Positions 5,699-7,480 of a DNA stretch of 7,480 nt are shown here, piece by piece. The position numbers were made by a program, and so were the translations under genes. Position 1 is the first letter of the stretch; every line of letters starts with the position of its first letter. Origin of the DNA: Deltaproteobacteria bacterium RIFCSPHIGHO2_02_FULL_40_11 (GTDB lineage Bacteria > Bdellovibrionota > JACOXK01 > 2-02-FULL-40-11); NCBI GenBank assembly GCA_001798105.1, contig MGRI01000043.1, positions 1-7,480 of the forward strand. Direction: 5' to 3'. Below the pieces are notes generated by a model that saw only the letters and a program-made list of their open reading frames with translations, was not told the DNA's origin and ran no database searches.

Positions 5699-6373
5699 TT
5701 ATATGTATAAATGATGCATTTCTATATAACGCAAAACGCTTTCTGGGACAAACGCTTTAATGGATTCATGGTTTTTTATTTTTTCTCGTATGCGTGTGGC
5801 AGAAATATCGATCATGATATCTCCACAATAATAAACCGCGTTTCCTGTAAAATGGCGGTAGATTCGAATATTATTTGTGGAGAACTCATCTTTTGAAAAT
5901 TCTTTTTGAAGAGGCGTGTTTTTTAAAACCTCTTGAATATCTTGCATGGGAAACCCTGGTCGATTGACCACAATAAAATTACAATTTGAAAATAAAGATT
6001 TGGGTTCGTGCCAGGTGGAAATTTTTAAAAAAGCATCGTTCCCAATAATAAAATAGAGTTTTGTGTTTTTGGGGGATATTTTTTTGTAATGTAAAATGGT
6101 TTCAATAGAGTAAGAAATCTTGGGCCTATGAATTTCAAATTTTGAAATCGAGATATTTTCTTTGCCTTCTAATGCCTCTGTGAGCATTTGAACGCGGTCT
6201 TCATAAGAGCACTCGGACTGTAAGTGTGTTTTATGGGGAGATGTATAAGCTGGAACAAAATAAATATGACTCAGTTCAAATTTTTTTAGAATTTGTTCAG
6301 CGACCAAAAGATGTGCGTTATGGGGCGGATCAAATGTTCCTCCAAATAACCCAATGTTTTGGTAGAGGTTCAT
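5699..6373 (-). CDS. nadD: Nicotinate-nucleotide adenylyltransferase
   Basis: Transfers AMP from ATP to nicotinate mononucleotide to give deamido-NAD, the penultimate step of NAD synthesis, in the cytosol. The protein has 224 residues, normal for NadD. The nucleotidyltransferase Rossmann fold is marked by GLFGGTFDPPHNAH (8-21), with the HxxH-type histidines of the ATP site at H18 and H21. GNDAFLKISTWHE (111-123) is the usual GxD...W motif for nicotinate nucleotide binding. ISATRIR (190-196) is the C-terminal ATP-binding (S/T)xxR motif. The ATG at 6373 overlaps the obgE stop as ATGA (4 nt), a typical coupled junction, and no Shine-Dalgarno is present. The residue run around 150-175 is divergent but not broken. 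Confidence 0.96.
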   Translation of the reverse strand: MNLYQNIGLFGGTFDPPHNAHLLVAEQILKKFELSHIYFVPAYTSPHKTHLQSECSYEDRVQMLTEALEGKENISISKFEIHRPKISYSIETILHYKKISPKNTKLYFIIGNDAFLKISTWHEPKSLFSNCNFIVVNRPGFPMQDIQEVLKNTPLQKEFSKDEFSTNNIRIYRHFTGNAVYYCGDIMIDISATRIREKIKNHESIKAFVPESVLRYIEMHHLYI

Positions 6374-7362
6374 GGGTGCAGGTGTGTCGAAATTTTAAAA
6401 ATAAGTTCTTTTAGCCCTTTTCCTTGTACAGAAGAAATACAAAAAATAGGCAATCCTTTACATTTAAGCTTTTCTTGAAGGGGGCTCATATCTTTATCAT
6501 CTGAAAATACATCTGCTTTTGTCAAGACGATCCACCTCGGGTGCTTTAAAAGTTTTGGGTTGTAGTGTTTTAATTCTGTTTCTATGGTTTCATAGCTTTG
6601 CATTGGGTCTTCATCCATGACATCAATTAAATGCAATAAAAGTTTGGTTCGCTCAATATGTTTTAAAAACTGGATGCCCAGGCCAACGCCTTGATGGGCC
6701 CCCTCGATTAAACCCGGAATATCCGCTACGGTAAATGGCAAGATATCTCCTATTTTAACAACGCCGAGGTTTGGGGTGAGTGTTGTAAAAGGATAATTTG
6801 CAATTTTGGGTTTCGAGTTTGAAATACGAGATAAAAGGGTGGATTTCCCCGCGTTCGGAAGTCCTAAAAGGCCGACGTCGGCCAGGAGTTTTAGTTCTAA
6901 TTTTAACTCCCCCACTTCACCTTTTTCGCCAGGTTGTGCGCGCATCGGGGTTTGATAGGTGGAGCTTTTAAAAAAATGGTTTCCTTTTCCGCCACGCCCC
7001 CCTTCAAACATTACCTTTTGAATGTCCGGTTTGGAAAAATCTGCGAGTAATTCTTGCGTTTTTGCATTTCGGACAATGGTTCCAACTGGAACGCGGATAA
7101 CAAGATCTTGTCCTCGGGAACCAGACTTTAATTGTCCCTGTCCGGATTCTCCATTTTCAGCTTGAAAGAGGCGTTTATATTGAAAGTCGTACAGTGTTGA
7201 AAGATTGGGATCTGTGACAAAAATAATGTCTCCGCCTTTGCCCCCATCGCCGCCATCTGGGCCTCCCTTTGCGACATATTTTTCCCTTCGAAAACGAATG
7301 GCGCCAGGTCCACCCGATCCTGATTGGACAGAAATAAATGCTTCATCAATAAAACGTATCAT
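6370..7362 (-). CDS. obgE: GTPase Obg (CgtA), ribosome assembly GTPase
   Basis: Essential GTPase that binds 50S precursors and couples large-subunit assembly to the GTP/ppGpp state. The 330 residues contain the glycine-rich Obg fold (about 1-158, starting MIRFIDEAFISVQSG and with GGPDGGDGGKGG) followed by the G domain. G1 is GLPNAGKST (167-175), the switch I threonines are at 193-194, G3 is DIPG (214-217), G4 is TKAD (281-284) and G5 is SSV (310-312). The variable C-terminal extension present in E. coli Obg is absent, as is common in shorter Obg proteins. The ATG at 7362 fits the conserved N-terminus. The gene lies 36 nt after rpmA, the classic rplU-rpmA-obgE context, and overlaps nadD by 4 nt. 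No strong Shine-Dalgarno or promoter is seen in the 36-nt gap. Confidence 0.98.
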   Translation of the reverse strand: MIRFIDEAFISVQSGSGGPGAIRFRREKYVAKGGPDGGDGGKGGDIIFVTDPNLSTLYDFQYKRLFQAENGESGQGQLKSGSRGQDLVIRVPVGTIVRNAKTQELLADFSKPDIQKVMFEGGRGGKGNHFFKSSTYQTPMRAQPGEKGEVGELKLELKLLADVGLLGLPNAGKSTLLSRISNSKPKIANYPFTTLTPNLGVVKIGDILPFTVADIPGLIEGAHQGVGLGIQFLKHIERTKLLLHLIDVMDEDPMQSYETIETELKHYNPKLLKHPRWIVLTKADVFSDDKDMSPLQEKLKCKGLPIFCISSVQGKGLKELIFKISTHLHP

Positions 7363-7398
7363 GTATAAGAATCTAATTTTGGAGGGAACCTGTTAAAA

Positions 7399-7480
7399 CT
7401 AAGCTGGGTAGACGCTAACTTTTTTTCTACTTTTTCCAAAGCGTTCAAATGTGACGCGCCCATCAATTTTGGAAAAAATG
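7399..7480 (-). CDS. rpmA: 50S ribosomal protein L27, C-terminal end only
   Basis: The last 26 codons and the TAG stop of a minus-strand gene that enters from the right edge. The translated tail contains DGRVTFERFGK and ends SRKKVSVYPA, matching the highly conserved L27 C-terminus (DGKVKFEHKG...KKQVSVYPA). L27 sits at the peptidyl transferase centre of the 50S subunit. Its position directly upstream of obgE is the standard bacterial arrangement, so it is most likely the upstream gene of the same transcription unit, whose promoter is outside the window. Confidence 0.93.
   Translation of the reverse strand, partial: IFSKIDGRVTFERFGKSRKKVSVYPA

Noticed and set aside
7363..7398. Promoter between rpmA and obgE (TTAACA on the minus strand)
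   Set aside because: No -10 box with 16-18 nt spacing; read-through from rpmA is the simpler explanation.
1..7480. Mobile elements, CRISPR, toxin-antitoxin or defence genes
   Set aside because: No transposase, integrase, terminal repeats, spaced direct repeats or defence domains were found; the tRNA-Ser 3' end is not followed by an integrase or an obvious att duplication.

Overview
The window looks like an ordinary chromosomal segment of a low-GC (roughly 40 %) Gram-negative bacterium. The gene order obgE-nadD-rsfS-rlmH-gpmI read away from the ribosomal protein gene rpmA resembles Alphaproteobacteria, and the AT-rich composition plus a glutamate/dicarboxylate symporter would fit a host-associated low-GC lineage. 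That placement is inferred from gene order and composition alone.

Layout. On the minus strand at the left edge lies the 5' three quarters of pepA, an M17 leucyl aminopeptidase (1-1149, cut by the window). A near-consensus sigma70-type promoter sits so close to its ATG that the mRNA should be leaderless or nearly so. Divergent from it, 48 bp away, is a plus-strand tRNA-Ser(CGA) gene (1198-1284). Next comes a 262-bp interval (1285-1546) that is not empty. It holds a hairpin just after the tRNA, a 31-codon ORF (1376-1471) with a perfect Shine-Dalgarno and a signal-peptide-like sequence, and an inverted repeat that buries the Shine-Dalgarno of the next gene. That next gene is a complete DAACS-family sodium/proton:dicarboxylate (probably glutamate/aspartate) symporter (1547-2788, plus).

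From 2760 to the right edge everything is on the minus strand and forms one tightly packed operon, read right to left: rpmA (L27, 3' end only), obgE, nadD, rsfS, rlmH, gpmI, comF. Gaps are 2-4 nt or the genes overlap by 4-8 nt, apart from 36 nt between rpmA and obgE. Obg, RsfS and RlmH act on ribosome assembly, silencing and 23S rRNA modification. NadD makes NAD, GpmI is the cofactor-independent phosphoglycerate mutase of glycolysis, and ComF is a phosphoribosyltransferase-like competence protein. The comF and symporter genes converge and overlap by 29 nt at their 3' ends.

I see no mobile element, CRISPR array, phage gene or defence system. The least explained part is 1285-1546: the secreted-peptide-like mini-ORF and the possible translational control of the symporter.
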